Shown in pieces: positions 21,835-34,260 of a DNA stretch of 64,000 bases; the stretch's first letter is position 1, and each line of letters begins with the position of its first letter. Where the stretch lies: the NCBI GenBank assembly GCA_039720395.1, contig CM077831.1, positions 9,536,333 through 9,600,332 on the forward strand. Reading direction: 5' to 3'. A program made the translations under genes and the position numbers. The notes under the pieces are model-generated. The model saw only the letters and a list, made by a program, of their open reading frames with translations. It searched no databases and was not told the origin of the DNA. Origin of the DNA: Liquidambar formosana. Lineage: Eukaryota; Streptophyta; Magnoliopsida; Saxifragales; Altingiaceae.

Positions 21835-22480
21835 TTTAATTTTAACAATTTTGTTAAAATTAAGTGAGGGCAATCCATTCATTGTGCTATAATTTCATCA
21901 AGAAATAAATAGCAATGCAAAGAAATTCATGTATGTGACTCAAAGAGTCATTTAAACATACTATCACAAACACTCCTATCTAAGCAATGACAAGCTTTAT
22001 TTTAACAATCTTTGTTAAAACTAAGCGAAACAAATATTCCAATTGTGCTATAATTTCCTCAAGAAATTAATAGCAATGCAAAACATCCATGTATGTGACT
22101 CAAAGAGTCATTTAAACATACTTCCAAAACCAATTCCAATCAAGCATTCATACGCTTTATTTTAACAATCTTTGTTAAAATTAAGAAAAACACACATTCC
22201 ATTTATGCCATAATCTCCTCAAGAAATTAATAGCAATGTCAATTCATCATAAAGAATCAAGAAATAACAATTTCATGATCCTTACAAAGCATTTCAAGCA
22301 TTCAATCAACTCATCATCCAATCAACAAAGCTTTATTTTAACCTAAGGATTAAAAATAAGCAAGAACACTCAATCAATCCCAACGTGCTATAATTTCCTC
22401 AAGAAATAAATAGCAATAGCAATTCAATCACAAGAAATCAAGGAATATAAAATTCCATGGTTCCAAAAAAATATCATAAG
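21835..22480. repeat. Imperfect 150-177-bp tandem repeats with a hairpin
   Basis: Units share TTTTAACAATCTTTGTTAAAA, GTGCTATAATTTC(A/C)TCAAG and GACTCAAAGAGTCATTTAAA. The first unit holds a perfect hairpin, AATTTTAACA (21838-21847) with TGTTAAAATT (21852-21861). Starts are near 21841, 22011, 22161 and 22338. The GAGTCATTTAAACA word links this array with the 129-bp array. Confidence 0.75.
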
Positions 22481-23068
22481 CATCATCCTTCCATCATCCA
22501 AAGATAAAGCCCTTTAACAAAGCAATTGTCAAAGTGGGCTTGCAAATATCACCATGAGTGCACTAATAATTCAATTAGTGACTAATCACTCATCATTTCA
22601 TTCATTTCAAATCATTCACATCAGGTCCTAGGCCTTTCAAGAGAGATTTCATCAAAAAATCAAGCGAAAAGGGGCTCGGTTAAGCGAAATTGTGCGAAAA
22701 ATGCACAAAATGCAAAACCGATTTGGGGGACTGGTTGGACCGAACTGGTTGGACCGATTGGGGCCAACCGGTCACCCGAGAGGGATTTTTCAGCTGCATA
22801 TTTGGGGTGTTTTGGCTATGAAGCCTTGCACCATCCTCATTTGTTCATCATCCTTTTGCTTGTTTTTGAGAGCTTCTCTCTCTAGAAACCCAAAACCCAA
22901 CATTCCCAACTCCAAAATACCAAAACTTTGGCATTAAACTTGAATCATTGTGGTGATTAAACACCAACAACATCACTTTCAAGGAATCAAAACAACCTTT
23001 GATTCATCAAATCATCCTTCCCAACTTACTTTTTCAAATCAAAACCCATTTTTTCAAGAACACCCAAC
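22481..23068 (+). promoter_or_regulatory. Promoter and leader region of PMD gene gamma, with 59-bp module
   Basis: Contains the module at 22722-22780, whose right arm (CCAACCGGTCACCCGAG, 22764-22780) is intact and whose left arm is worn (15 of 19 positions match, mostly C-to-T changes). No strong TATA box is seen. The ATG used for the gene is at 23069, about 290 bp after the module. Confidence 0.55.
22722..22780. promoter_or_regulatory. 59-bp palindromic module, PMD promoter copy
   Basis: Same length and same right arm as 20406-20464. The left arm begins TTTGGGGGACTGGTTGGAC instead of CTCGGGTGACCGGTTGG-. Confidence 0.75.
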
Positions 23069-23379
23069 ATGAGTTCTTCATCAAATAAATACTCTGATGC
23101 CAAATATCCACATCATTTCCTCAAGAAAACATACAAAGCACCTCATTATGAAGATCAACCGGATAGCTTGCTCTTGGAACCCAACAATCATCTCTCCTAC
23201 ATCCATTCCATGAATGAGGTAAGATAATTCCCAACTCCTTCAGGTTCATTCTTATTCTTTCATTTCATTGTTTCTTTTCAAATATTTGCTATTCTTATGA
23301 ATGAAATGCATTGAGTTCTTACTATTTTGACAACTTTTGGGAGTTTTCCATATACAAAGACCTCATTTTCCAACATAGG

Positions 23380-24130
23380 CATAACTATGCCCACCAAGTG
23401 TTTGATAAAATTCCTAAGAGAATAAAATCATTCTTTTTGCTTTCAAATAGTCAAGATAATCAAAAGTGAACTCAAGAGCATTCTCTAGAATGTTAACCCA
23501 TGAATTTTGAAGTTCTTTTCTTTACAAAAAACCTTGTAGGCATAACTATGCCCACTAAGTGTTTGATAAAATTCCCAAGAGAATAAAATCATTCTTTTTG
23601 CTTTCAAATGCTCAAAGTTCTTAAACAAACTATCAAAGATATTTTCCCAGGAGTTTACCCATGAGTTTAAAAAACATTTTTCTTCACAAAAATCATGTGG
23701 GCATAACTATGCCTACCAAGTGTTTGATAAAATTCTCAAGAGAATAAAATCATTCTTTTTCTTTTCAAATGCTTTAGAAAACCAAAGGGAAACTCAAAGG
23801 CTTTCTCTTGGGATGCCTAAACCATGAATTTTGGAACACTTTTCCTTTATAAATACTTTGTAGCCATAACAATGATTACCAAATAAAACCATTTTTGCTT
23901 TCAAATACTTTGGAAAATCAAAGGAAAGCTTAAGGGTATTCCCTAGAATATCAACCTATGATTTTTTGAAATGCTTTTCTTTGTAAAAACTTTGTAGCCA
24001 TGACAATGCCTACTAAGTATTTGATAAAATTCTCCTTTTTCTTTCAAGTGCTTTAACCAACCCAAGGAAAACTCATGGGTATTCTCTTGAATGCTAACCT
24101 TTGATTTTTGAAACACTTTCCTTTGCAAAA
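23380..24130 (+). repeat. Tandem repeats of about 150-160 bp inside PMD-gamma intron 1
   Basis: Units carry GGCATAACTATGCC, AAGTGTTTGATAAAATTC and GAATAAAATCATTCTTTTTG, with starts near 23388, 23539, 23700, 23862 and 23997. Later units are shorter and more diverged. The host intron runs 23219-24260 (donor GTAAGA, acceptor TTCTTTGTAG). Confidence 0.8.
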
Positions 24131-24566
24131 AACTTTCTTTTCACATGTGTAAACTTTTGAAAATCTTGAAAAACCATGAATTTAAACATTCTTGAGTTAT
24201 TCATTAAGCACAGCAAATACTCAAAATAACAATTTCCATGATTTCCTTTATTCTTTGTAGCCAAACTTTGAGGACAGGACGAGACATGCCTTTGGGGGAG
24301 TTATTGAATGGTGGCGAAAAATGGCCACACGGCAACCCGAAACCCAAAAGATTATAGTTAATGTGGGTTTTGGAGACTTTCTGAACGCTTTGTGGGTGGA
24401 GCAGAGAGACAGACAAGCTTTGCTGGCCCTCACTGAGTTGTGGTGGGACACCACCAACACATTTCATTTCAGTTTTGGGGAAATGACTCTTACCCCAACG
24501 GACTTCACTGTCATTACTGGACTTCGCCTAGGTAGGTGGAGGTTATCATACTATGAGAATGCCCAC

Positions 24567-24571
24567 GGGGA
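24567..24571. other. Target-site duplication GGGGA, left copy
   Basis: GGGGA lies directly before the copia LTR start TGTTGGGAA (24572) and again directly after its end CCTAACA at 34261-34265. Removing the insert and one copy restores the PMD frame. Confidence 0.95.
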
Positions 24572-26229
24572 TGTTGGGAATGGAACAAGAGGGAAAAATA
24601 CAAAGGCGGAATATAAAAATTTTTCCTACGATTCCCAATCCCATGAATCTAACTATGCATAACACAAAATCAAACCCTAACTACAAAGAGGGTTAGAACA
24701 CTTACAGAATTTTTGTCTTCTCCTTTTTGCTCCAAGCTTTGATTCCGGACAGCGGTGAATGAGCAGCCCAAGTGTGCTGCCTCCAACGGTATCCACACCT
24801 AGCTAGAGCTTCAAGTCCTTTCTTTCTTCTTCCTTGTTGTTGCTAGAGGTGGAGAAGAGAGAGAGAGAGAAGAGAGCCTCCAAGGGGCTGGACGGCTAGG
24901 GTTTTTTGTGCAAGCCTCTTGTGCCATGTCACACATAAGTGTGACTTATATAGGCAGCCCACTAAAGGGGGCTGGCCATGGGGAAGAAACCCTAATAGGG
25001 TTATGTGTAATTACTCTTAATTGCACATTAACCCCTATTATTTGTATCAAATACAAATAGGCCCATAAAGAACTATTCTTTATTCACTAAAACCCTTTCT
25101 CTCATAGACTTTAAAGCCCTTCTTGCATGATCAGTGTGTGACCCATTGGGTTCACATCATTAAGTAGTAGGAATAGCACAAGGTGTGCACAACGGAACTC
25201 TTTCCATTTAGGGTCTAATTGGAACTCCTTCCAATTCCCTAATTGATTATAACTCACTTATATCAATTAGGGCTTCTACTAACCATGAGTAACACCTAGC
25301 ATATGGCTCATGGTGTGGTCCTTAATGAGGTGAATAGTCATTTACAAAGAACCCTTCTGTTATAGTTTATAGGTTACAATTGCATCCTTCCTTCAACACA
25401 ATGTCTCCAATTGAACTAATAGGACATGGAAGTCTGTCAAGTCCCTAGTTTAATTACTTTATACTCATTCATAGATATCAACTCATTGATGAACTCATGA
25501 AACTCTTTTCATATTCATCCTACCATGGCCATGGATTTAATGAGTTATATTATGAATGCTATATGAGACATTCTCTCTCTTTTTCCTGAGAGTGATGGAT
25601 CCCTTGTTGATCACTCACATGCCTTCATACACATAGCAGTAGGGCCAATGAACACCTTTGCAGACCCCTGAATAGGATCTGCACTTAGTGTTATCAAACT
25701 TCTAAAGCTACATGCATAAGGCAACTATGGTGTCTCAGGTCTAAGGATTACTTGTACCACTATAACAATGAGAAACCGATTGACAGGCAGGATAAAACTC
25801 CATTCAGTTTATCTCATATCTTTGGTCACATTCAGTGTACCTATTCTTATAATAGGCACCCACTTGTTGGTTGTAGTGTCTCCACACAAATAGCTTGAGA
25901 CTAGCTATCCTCCTATAGAGTCAACCTAACAAGTGCTAGTCCTATGGTTCATTACTGTCCATCATAGTGAACCTTCAACTAGGAATGCTTAAGGAGTTTA
26001 GTACAGAGATATATCTATAGTCTCAAAATTACAACTCTTTGTAATTCCATATTCTCAACTCTAACTCCATGGACATATTATGTAAATATAAATGATGCAT
26101 ATAAACATAATAGAATAAGCCCTTTTATTAAATCAATAATAAATGTGACATACATAAATGAAATCAAATGATTGTTCCTAATCCCTAAACAATCATCTCC
26201 ATGATTGGCTCTAGGGCATAATCCTAACA
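24572..26229 (-). repeat. 3' LTR of copia element 1, 1658 bp
   Basis: Flanked by TSD GGGGA at 24567 and by the PPT at 26230. The TATA box TATATAAG is on the minus strand at 24945-24952, beside the palindrome GTCACAC-ATAA-GTGTGAC at 24928-24945. It contains a GA microsatellite near 24850-24872. Confidence 0.95.
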
Positions 26230-26240
26230 ATCTCCCACTT
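26230..26240 (-). promoter_or_regulatory. Polypurine tract of copia element 1
   Basis: The minus strand reads AAGTGGGAGAT directly before the LTR start TGTTAGGATT. Confidence 0.8.
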
Positions 26241-26379
26241 GCACTAAAGCCAATTGACCATGTATCGCATACCTATCTTCTCAAGATGTTGGTCTTAGAC
26301 ATAACCAATTATGTTTTAAAGCTTTAGTCAGTAGGTCTACAAAAACTTATATAGATAATATCTTCTGTAATGTATCTAT

Positions 26380-27120
26380 TACCTTTTCCAATGATTCCTC
26401 TAATCACTTGGAATTGCCGCTCTATGTGTTTGGACTTTTGATGAGACCGTGATTCCTATACTTGAGATATAGACCCATTGTTGTCACAAAACAAGGTGTG
26501 GGCAACTCAATGGAAGGAACAACTTTAAGTTCTAAATGAACTTATAGATCCAAACAGTCTCCTAGACAATGCGACAATTAATTCACCCTTAATAATGGAA
26601 TCCACTGTATCTTTCATACAGTTCTTCCATTAAGTATTTCACCAACTAAAGTGAATATAAAATATACCCCATATGGATTATATCCAAATCCATATACCCA
26701 TCTACTATGAGTTTACAATTTCCATATACAATCCAATATTCCAAATTTGAATTGATTGATAACTATTTGTAACAATTACAACATAATAGATATTAGGTTC
26801 AATACATAGTGTAAAATAAGGCTTCTTAACACTTTAAGAATCTTACTTGTGTTATCCTAGGGCACATGCCCTTGAATAATGAATTCTTATCTGAAGTAAA
26901 TCAGACCTCCCTTAGAATTCTCCATGTTGAACTCCTTCAACATTTTAACTATGTTTGATGATTTGGAGATACTTAGCAATCTATATGATCTATCTCTATA
27001 GATCTTATTGGATGCTTCTGCCAAATCTTTCATGAATTAGTTTTTCTCCAAAAACTAAAACTTTACATTAGATAACATTCATATATCATTCATAATGATT
27101 ATGATGTCATCCATACTTAG
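26380..27120 (-). pseudogene. Copia pol remnant: RT C-terminal part and RNase H
   Basis: Translated on the minus strand by eye: FFILSMDDIIIIMND near 27090-27140 replaces the copia LYVDDILLIGND active site (V to M); FMKDLAEASNKIYRDRSYRL near 26990-27040; KMLKEFNMENSKGGL near 26900-26950; and DNNGSISQ, one stop, then ESRSHQKSKHIERQFQVIRG near 26385-26490, the RNase H C-terminal motif. Stops and frameshifts separate the pieces. Order and motifs fit the Tork/Angela-like branch of plant copia. No intact domain remains. Confidence 0.7.
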
Positions 27121-29500
27121 GATAAAGAAAAACGATCGCACTCCCACTAACCTTTTATACACTCATGGTCCATCTATACAATGAGAGAAATCAAACAATT
27201 TGATTACTTCAACTTTATAGATGTTCTAATTATGAGAACCTTGTAGTCTATTAATAGACTTCTATAACTTACACACTTTTATGGTTTTTCACCATTTGAT
27301 ATAACATCTTTATATCCTTTTTGACATATCTTATATTCAAAATGTGTGTTTATAGATAACAAGATCCAAATGGATTTCAGCATAACTATTATCAAACAAG
27401 TTTCTTTATAGACAACTTTTTGCCTATGTTGAAAACATTCTTAAATAGCCAAGCCTTTTAGGTCTCTACCTATCCATATTGGATTTAATGACTCTTAGTC
27501 ATTTCTCGAGTTGATGTGAAACATCGTCTAGTCATAATCAATAGGATTATCTTGGTGATCTTTATCACCAAAGAACAATTCTTTCACATTCTAATAGAGA
27601 TACAATATCTCTCTTATGTTAAGAAATATCCAATTTGATCTATGAAAAGATTGTAGTGTATTTAAGGGTTTTTGTCTTAACAGAGACAAGGGTTGGATCT
27701 TTGTTTGTTTGTGGCTTTACAGACAATTCTATAAATTCTATCTACTTTTGCATCTTCTTGAATGAACTCTTTCTCAAGAAAATCCAGCAAACATCCTAAT
27801 GGACAACTTTTGTTCATTAGGGTAATAGAAATACTATCCCAACCACTTTTGGGATATACCACAATTCAACACTTACTTGACCGTATTTCCAGATTGTCTA
27901 CATTAGGTTTCCAGACATACGTAGCACAAGCCCAAGCCTTAACTTCTTTAAGTTGGGTTTCTTCCCATATCATATCTGATATAATTGGGACAAAACTGGA
28001 GTGAACCCTAAATTATCAATATGTAGCAATTTTAAGGTATATCCTAGATGGATACATTAGTAAAACTCATCATGGATCAAACCATATCTTAATAGGGTTC
28101 AATTTGTTCTCTTAGATTCACCATTAAGCTATGGTATTCTAAGATGAGTCTACTATAATTGAATGCATGCTCTACATGACTGTATACATCACAATGTATA
28201 GTCAAATTATAAATGTAACTCATTCACTTCACCAAGTAAAAGATGGGTTTGGTCATCTCATAACCAAGTCATAATCGTTACATTTAAATGAGAGTCTCTA
28301 CATCTCTTGTATTCTCGGAATACGTTGCATTCGCTCTAATTAGTCATTTAAATTCGGAAATCAAATTTCTAGAATGTCTTAAATGACTTAGTTAAGAAAT
28401 AAGTTCCCAAAATTAATCTAGCAACTCTTGCTCTATTAAAATTTTTAAAGGTAACTTATTATCTACTTAACTTTCTGCTTCGATTTAGATTATACTAGAA
28501 TCCAAAAACCAAGAAGCAGAACTAACCAACAATTTAGTTTAGAGCATGAACCAAAACTTCAAAAGTTTGGTTCTTCTAGGAAGACTGATACTTTATCAAG
28601 TTCCCTTTACAATACCTTATATTTACTACAAAATAATTATATTTCTTTGTCTTTGACTTTTCAAGACTTGCTTTCCTCTATGCTTCCATTTTAAATCACA
28701 TCTAGCTACTCAAGCTATTCTATGTGATTAATCATTTTTCAAAAGAATGATTATTAATAAACAACTTTTATTACATCCTAGTCCAGAAGAAGTCCTTTAC
28801 AAGTACTATACTTTATAGTATTATTTTACTCACAATACAACCTTTGTATGTGATGTAGGACATCAAAGGCACTTGCATTGACTAATTTTGCTTCTGAAGC
28901 TCATTAGTCATCAATACTATCATATAGCATGGCAACAAGATGCCAATTGCGCATAGTGTCTTTTTCTTCTTAGGATGTTTTATGGAGGGCCTTTAATAAA
29001 AGGCCTAATAGCATATAAACAATCTTTTGAAATTGAGAACAATTCTCAATTTCCTAAGTCAATCAAAGAAATCGGGTTTAGTCAAACTATCAATATCCTA
29101 TATATTAGGAAATAGGGGTTTTGAGGTGAGTAATTAGGTAATCTACATAAACAGAGAATTAGATTTCATTTTTATCCATAATGATTGGGTCTTTAATCAT
29201 ATGGTACCTCCCACTATTTTATCAAATTCCACACCCTCTAATGGAATTCGGGAATCTCATTCCTAATGGGGATTGGGGTCCCACTGTGACCTAGAAGCCT
29301 CACATGTTAGTTTCTTGACTTCTAACCCACAATAAGAAGACAACTCTTTGTCTACTGCTTCATAAGCAAGTTCCAATCATTTTGCCTCTAGGGAACATAC
29401 ACCTCACATGTTAGTTTCTTGGAATACTTCCCTAGTTAAGTTAAACCCATCATTCACACAGGTATGTTTCGCCAAATATATACCTCACATGTTAGTTTCT
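27121..29500 (-). pseudogene. Decayed copia internal region upstream of RT
   Basis: AT-rich with many stops in all frames. Position implies former integrase and N-terminal RT, but I could not identify a convincing motif. A triplicated phrase, ACCTCACATGTTAGTTTCTTG, occurs near 29300, 29400 and 29482. Confidence 0.35.
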
Positions 29501-32500
29501 TGGTATATACCAGTTTAGGCACCCCATGATATCTCATATGTGATAGTTTCAAGTAATGTCTTTAACATGGGTAGCTCCTACATGTCTGCAGCCAGGTACC
29601 CACATTAAGGGACGTTAGATGATCCTATAATGATGGAAGGCAATGAAGAATTCATTCCCCAATGACTTCTCCATTTTCAACTTAATATTAAATAAGAGGG
29701 GTTTTAAAGGGTCTCATCAAATTAACATGCATCCTATGTATCAAAATTTAAACATATAAATTATGCTATTTATAATCATACATCTCATGCTATTATAAAT
29801 CATACATCGCATGCTATTATATATCAACATATATAAAGTACCATATTTTGATATTAGTCCCTAAGTGAATAGGTAACATATACCAAACTATGGTATTGGA
29901 GCTAAAACAATTATCTCATAAATTAAAAGCTCCCACTATGATGATTATGGACTTTGAGAGGATTCAATCCAAGCCAATAGATTGAATCCAAGGTCTAAGG
30001 TGGGTGTAGGTGATCGTAAAATAACACATTCGAAACATGCATGCTGTCTTGAAACACTTCTCTAAGCTTTTAAGTCCTTCAATCTGCTCCCTTGGCTTGA
30101 TGGTCTCCACCATTGGCTTGTTGGGCTCTATCATGCTCCTTTGGGTCCACCATGCTCCTTAGTGCGCTCTCGATTACATAACATTTACATAATTTAAAGA
30201 AAGGGATACATAAGGGGAATGTGGGGTACATAAGAGAATGATAGAGAGAGAGGGAGAGGGAAGGTGGCATGCAAGCCCCAAATAAATTACATCACCTTAA
30301 TAAAATTACAACTCTTGTAAATAATAACATCCCATTCATAAGACGGCCAATCACAATTGGTTTAAAGGGTATAGTCCATAATCATCATCCAAGCACATAC
30401 ATACAATCTCATTGCATAATGTAAAGAAAAACTGTAAGCATTAAAACATATGGGTAGTATGGTAATTCTCTTGAATGATTTACATTAATCTCATTAATGC
30501 ATCCTAATCTTATTAGGTTTTAACAAAAATATCCAGAATTAAATAAAGTCTTAACATTTAAGACATTACAGTTTCAATTAATCAAATTAATTTAAAACAT
30601 GCAAAGTTTCCTAAAATAACTCTAATATCCAATATTAGGGTTTCCTTAATTAAACAAAACAATTTCATTTAATTAAGAATTTCCAGATTTTAATTTAATC
30701 CCTAATTGTGTTTTAAACCATTTAAAACATTATAAAATTAATCAATATTAATTAAATAATTAATATAGGAATTAAATAAAATCATTAAAATGATGAATTA
30801 GTGTATTAGGGTTTCCTAAAACCCTAAACCCTAAATGCATAACCCTAAACCCTAAATGCAAGCCCTAATCATTAAATGCCTTATGATTGGTCATTTAATG
30901 ACCAATCATTAAAACCCTAGGTTCATACGGTATTTAATAAAAGGGATTAGGGTTTAATTTATGCCAAATAGGGTATTTATTACCCTTAATTAATTACACT
31001 AATTAGGGTTATCAAAAACCCTAACCCTAGACATCATTAATGGTATTAATTATGCCCTAACAATTAATAACCATGATTGGTCATTTAATGACCAATCATT
31101 AACTCTTAATTAAGGTAATTAATATTCCAATTAGGGTTTTAATTAATGCCATAATGAAATTAGGGTTTCATCATTAACTCAAAATTAGGGTTTCATCCTT
31201 AACTCTATGCAGCCGTCACTACCAGGGGGCTGCCTGAGCTTGGCTAGGCTGCCATGGCCACCAATGGCTGTGGCAGGCCATGGCCAGTCATGGGAGAACA
31301 TCCTAGGGGTGTGGGACAAGCCTCTGGACACGTGAGAAGTGGTGGAAGTGGCTGCCATCATCAAGAACAATCAGGGTTTCCAAACCCATTGCTGGAGCCA
31401 TTGTTGCAGACCTTGAAGGTCACAATAGCTTCTAAATCCTTATCAATTCGACTCCTCCATTGAAACCAGCTTTTGTATCATGTCCCTACATGAAATACTA
31501 AGCTAATAGAAGAGGTTTGGATGATCAAATCATCACCAATTGTTCGAAACAATTAAAACAACAGTAGGCTGCCCAGAATTTGACAGCACACTGTCCATGA
31601 TCAGAAATTGATTTAAAACCCAGCAAGATGAATGAATTAGGCTACCAAACGAATTTTCCAGTATCCTACATGTCTTAGGAAACTAATGCAATTGGTTTCA
31701 TGCAATTTGGAGTTCCCTAACTCAAGTTCTAATCAAAACTCCATTGATGACTTTTCTGCAGAAAACTTCTGCTATGCTGTTCATGAAAAATTTTCAAACT
31801 TTTTGAATCTTTTTCCGTCAAAACCTTTTTGAAACTTAAAGAAAATCATATACACATGATATATAATGATCCTATAATGATTTTCCATCATAAATACAGC
31901 AGCTTTAATTAGAATTAATTGCAAGAACCTTAGGGTTCTAAAACCCAGATTCAGCCTCCATGGTGTTCTTCTCCTTCTTCCTTTTGTTCAACATCTTAAT
32001 CCAATTATGATGCATCTAAATGCTTGGGAACCTTTCCCTACCATGTCTAGAACATAACCCAAGTGGTGGCAACCATTGCCATGCTTTTGATCTCCATCAA
32101 TAACTCAAAGTTGTGGCTATTGCATCATTCCCGAGCGAAACTGTCTTTCCAGACAGCCTGTAGTAAAAAATTCATAACTTTCACTACAAAACTCGGATTG
32201 ACGCACCGTTTGTTGGGTTGGAAAGCTTATTCGAAGATCTTTCTAACCATATATGGCTCGAAAATTTTGGAGAAGAACTCTGAATCCGGCATGCAAAACA
32301 AGATGACGGTTTTTCATGGCTACCATGAAAACTGTTCATAACAGTTTTATAAAACCCTAGTTTCCTTATTCTTCTTCTCCAAACTCAAACCCTATGCAAC
32401 CTATTGCATCCATGGCTACACTTAACCATCAATTAGAAGAGGAGTAGAAGAGAATTGACCTAGGGTTCCAAACCCTAGGATCAGCCAAGGAGGAAAACCA

Positions 32501-32588
32501 ATTATGCAGAAAAATTTTCCAGATTTTTGAATCATTCAACAACACCATAATTACCAGCCCATATGTATTTTGTATTATGCATAATCAT
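29501..32588 (-). other. Non-coding 5' internal region of copia element 1
   Basis: No gag frame is seen. It shares high similarity with 52200-55250 (copia element 2). It contains telomere-like AAACCCTAAACCCTAAATGC units at 30818-30870 and two 27-bp palindromes (30883-30909, 31073-31099). Its conservation between copies without coding capacity suggests it is part of a non-autonomous element family. Confidence 0.6.
30883..31099. repeat. Two 27-bp palindromes in copia element 1
   Basis: ATGATTGGTCA - TTTAA - TGACCAATCAT at 30883-30909 and 31073-31099. Matching pair in copia element 2 at about 53546-53572 and 53733-53759. Confidence 0.8.
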
Positions 32589-32601
32589 GGCTCTGATACC
32601 A
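32589..32601 (-). promoter_or_regulatory. PBS of copia element 1, initiator tRNA-Met
   Basis: The minus strand reads TGGTATCAGAGCC one base after the 5' LTR end, complementary to the 3' end of plant initiator tRNA-Met, the usual copia primer. Confidence 0.92.
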
Positions 32602-32602
32602 C

Positions 32603-34260
32603 TGTTGGGAATGGAACAAGAGGGAAAAATACAAAGGCGGAATATAAAAATTTTTCCTACGATTCCCAATCCCATGAATCTAACTATGCATAACACAAAA
32701 TCAAACCCTAACTACAAAGAGGGTTAGAACACTTACAGAATTTTTGTCTTCTCCTTTTTGCTCCAAGCTTTGATTCCGGACAGCGGTGAATGAGCAGCCC
32801 AAGTGTGCTGCCTCCAACGGTATCCACACCTAGCTAGAGCTTCAAGTCCTTTCTTTCTTCTTCCTTGTTGTTGCTAGAGGTGGAGAAGAGAGAGAGAGAG
32901 AAGAGAGCCTCCAAGGGGCTGGACGGCTAGGGTTTTTTGTGCAAGCCTCTTGTGCCATGTCACACATAAGTGTGACTTATATAGGCAGCCCACTAAAGGG
33001 GGCTGGCCATGGGGAAGAAACCCTAATAGGGTTATGTGTAATTACTCTTAATTGCACATTAACCCCTATTATTTGTATCAAATACAAATAGGCCCATAAA
33101 GAACTATTCTTTATTCACTAAAACCCTTTCTCTCATAGACTTTAAAGCCCTTCTTGCATGATCAGTGTGTGACCCATTGGGTTCACATCATTAAGTAGTA
33201 GGAATAGCACAAGGTGTGCACAACGGAACTCTTTCCATTTAGGGTCTAATTGGAACTCCTTCCAATTCCCTAATTGATTATAACTCACTTATATCAATTA
33301 GGGCTTCTACTAACCATGAGTAACACCTAGCATATGGCTCATGGTGTGGTCCTTAATGAGGTGAATAGTCATTTACAAAGAACCCTTCTGTTATAGTTTA
33401 TAGGTTACAATTGCATCCTTCCTTCAACACAATGTCTCCAATTGAACTAATAGGACATGGAAGTCTGTCAAGTCCCTAGTTTAATTACTTTATACTCATT
33501 CATAGATATCAACTCATTGATGAACTCATGAAACTCTTTTCATATTCATCCTACCATGGCCATGGATTTAATGAGTTATATTATGAATGCTATATGAGAC
33601 ATTCTCTCTCTTTTTCCTGAGAGTGATGGATCCCTTGTTGATCACTCACATGCCTTCATACACATAGCAGTAGGGCCAATGAACACCTTTGCAGACCCCT
33701 GAATAGGATCTGCACTTAGTGTTATCAAACTTCTAAAGCTACATGCATAAGGCAACTATGGTGTCTCAGGTCTAAGGATTACTTGTACCACTATAACAAT
33801 GAGAAACCGATTGACAGGCAGGATAAAACTCCATTCAGTTTATCTCATATCTTTGGTCACATTCAGTGTACCTATTCTTATAATAGGCACCCACTTGTTG
33901 GTTGTAGTGTCTCCACACAAATAGCTTGAGACTAGCTATCCTCCTATAGAGTCAACCTAACAAGTGCTAGTCCTATGGTTCATTACTGTCCATCATAGTG
34001 AACCTTCAACTAGGAATGCTTAAGGAGTTTAGTACAGAGATATATCTATAGTCTCAAAATTACAACTCTTTGTAATTCCATATTCTCAACTCTAACTCCA
34101 TGGACATATTATGTAAATATAAATGATGCATATAAACATAATAGAATAAGCCCTTTTATTAAATCAATAATAAATGTGACATACATAAATGAAATCAAAT
34201 GATTGTTCCTAATCCCTAAACAATCATCTCCATGATTGGCTCTAGGGCATAATCCTAACA
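32603..34260 (-). repeat. 5' LTR of copia element 1, 1658 bp
   Basis: Same length as 24572-26229 at a fixed offset of 8031, and identical in all stretches I compared. TATA box at 32976-32983 on the minus strand. Followed on the plus strand by TSD GGGGA (34261-34265). Confidence 0.95.

Larger units (their letters stand above)
24572..34260 (-). mobile_element. Ty1/copia element 1, complete but coding-dead, 9689 bp
   Basis: Two LTRs of 1658 bp each, TG...CA ends, 5-bp TSD GGGGA, PBS for initiator tRNA-Met (32589-32601) and PPT (26230-26240). The internal region is 6373 bp. Pol remains are recognisable only in pieces (about 26380-27120). Roughly 29500-32588 (minus-strand 5' half) is AT-rich and non-coding, with no gag frame. 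The LTRs looked identical in every stretch compared, so insertion is recent despite dead coding; the enzymes must have come from elsewhere. Confidence 0.93.

Noticed and set aside
30818..30870. Telomeric array
   Set aside because: Only a few AAACCCTAAA units mixed with ATGC, inside a copia element; too short and irregular for an interstitial telomere.
32063..32341. 92-codon frame in copia 1, also present at 54726-55004 in copia 2
   Set aside because: Shared frame follows from high nucleotide identity; on the plus strand, without domain or regulatory context. Unproven rather than excluded.
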